From: Bettongia penicillata ogilbyi | Taxonomy: Eukaryota > Chordata > Mammalia > Diprotodontia > Potoroidae | NCBI GenBank assembly: GCA_023548195.1 | Contig: JAJHZJ010000808.1 | Span: 4,197,182-4,261,181, forward strand | Direction of reading: 5' to 3' | Length of the DNA stretch: 64,000 nt | Shown: in pieces, positions 63,016 through 64,000 of the stretch | Layout of the letters: each line of letters starts with the position of its first letter | How positions within the stretch are numbered: the first letter of the stretch is position 1 | Made by a program: the position numbers and the translations under genes | Notes under the pieces: generated by a model | Database searches by the model: none | The model's input: the letters and a program-made list of their open reading frames with translations, nothing else | Told to the model about the DNA's origin: nothing

Positions 63016-64000
63016 AGAGCACTGTGTAGATAAATTTTGGAGTTAAACTCATTTTACTTTTCCATTTCTGAGTTAAATGACAAGATGCCATTTTAAAAAT
63101 GGTAGACTGTGAAATACTGTCCTTTTTGTCTTAATAAACATCACAGTTTGGTTAGTTCTGCTTGGCCTCAGGTCCTATACATGAATCAATCCTGAACTGT
63201 CAGCCCATCTGTGAAAAGGACCTGATGTTTTGGAATTCATTCGATCTGATTCTCCTGTTAGCTTTTTTATGGCCTCAGATATAATGACCTCTTGCCTATA
63301 CCACTCATTTTGATCAATTTCTCTATCACAGTTATCTGACTACTTCACATGTTTATATCTACTCTCTAGAGTTACAAATAAATCAAGGGTGGGAAAAATG
63401 TTTTTGGTGTTTTCCCCATCTCCCCACAGCACCAAGAATAGTCCTAGTACAAAGTAGATATTCACTAAATATTCAGCTAAAGGAGTAAGTGAAACTACAC
63501 TAAATGAGTCCTCTAAACAGGGCTTTACAGCCTGACTTTTAAAAAAGAAAACATTATTCTTCCTATACTTGGAATTTGAGAAATTGAGTGTTAATGCCTA
63601 TAGGAGTTTCTTCTCCATAACTATTTTTGAGCAGCTCTTCCAATTTATTAAATACCACTGAAAACCTGGCTTAACCAGTGAGGCTGCTTAAACTTTCAAA
63701 TGCTCTTCAGTGAGAAATCCTAAGAAAAATAGCAGTACCTTTGCATTTGCTTGAAAAGAATGTCCTGAGATTATATGGATTTTTTTCCTCAGGTTCATTT
63801 ATTACATCTTTGTTGATTCACTCAGGCATGTACTTCACTAAAGTGCATAATCACGCTTCTATCTAAGTTTTCATTTGGATTGATCTTTTTGGAACTGATA
63901 TCATCCAATGATAATGCTTGATTTCATCTACAAAGTAAGTCAGAAATCCACATGAATTGTGTTACTTTTCATATCAAAAAAGGGGAGGATAAACCAGATC
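63016..64000. other. Unassigned sequence with one L2 scrap
   Basis: 63415-63470 ('ccccacagcaccaagaatagtcctagtacaaagtagatattcactaaatattc') is a forward L2 terminus. No other element or gene was seen up to the window end. Confidence 0.45.

Noticed and set aside
1..64000. Bacterial or phage origin, operons, ribosome-binding sites
   Set aside because: MIR, L2, marsupial SINEs, a U6 pseudogene and microsatellites show a mammalian nuclear genome; no prokaryotic gene organisation is present.

Overview
This window looks like non-coding DNA from a marsupial nuclear genome. It is AT-rich and poor in CpG, with no operon-like gene packing, and every open frame is short and chance-like or lies in a repeat. 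Three repeat classes point to the organism. (1) Decayed CORE-SINEs (MIR type) and L2 LINE fragments are abundant on both strands; these are ancient mammalian families. (2) Several tRNA-headed CORE-SINEs end in the tail 'ggagaaggaaatggcaaacc...ctttgccaagaaaacccc...catgaagagtc', which I recognise as a Mar-1-like marsupial SINE. (3) A second SINE, with body 'ctctggaggagaa...cacagccctccctcact', occurs three times and is also familiar from marsupials. The species cannot be named from the sequence.

Layout. 1-6.5 kb: L2, L3/CR1, MIR and Mar-1-like copies, a long GA microsatellite and an AT-rich stretch with a perfect hairpin. 6.5-13 kb: a dense L2/MIR tract, including a textbook full-length MIR (8.93-9.16 kb) and a 1.5-kb reverse L2 broken by three SINEs. 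13-21 kb: MIRs, a minus-strand U6 snRNA pseudogene (15.3 kb) and a 180-bp purine tract. 21.8-24.4 kb: the longest block in which I see no repeat. 24.4-34.6 kb: Mar-1-like SINEs, a MIR split by a younger SINE, hAT elements, a LINE endonuclease fragment with a degenerate SDH motif, a possible LTR, and an L2 reverse-transcriptase fragment keeping a YTDD box. 34.6-50.2 kb: L2s in both orientations, one exon-like 150-bp open segment (39.45-39.60 kb), a second repeat-poor block (42.9-44.7 kb), several hAT elements and G-quadruplex candidates. 50.2-64 kb: a possible LTR with a 60-bp tandem duplication, back-to-back L2s around a composite SINE, a probable retrocopied 3' UTR end (54.7 kb), a good RFX X-box, and a reverse L2 pair carrying a 33-bp inverted duplication.

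No protein-coding gene can be assigned with confidence. The window reads as intergenic or deep intronic sequence. Its information lies in retrotransposon history and a few candidate functional islands. I saw no convincing sign of a new biological system. The items most worth testing are the exon-like segment, the repeat-free blocks and the inverted duplication. All repeat boundaries were judged by eye and may be off by 10-30 bp.
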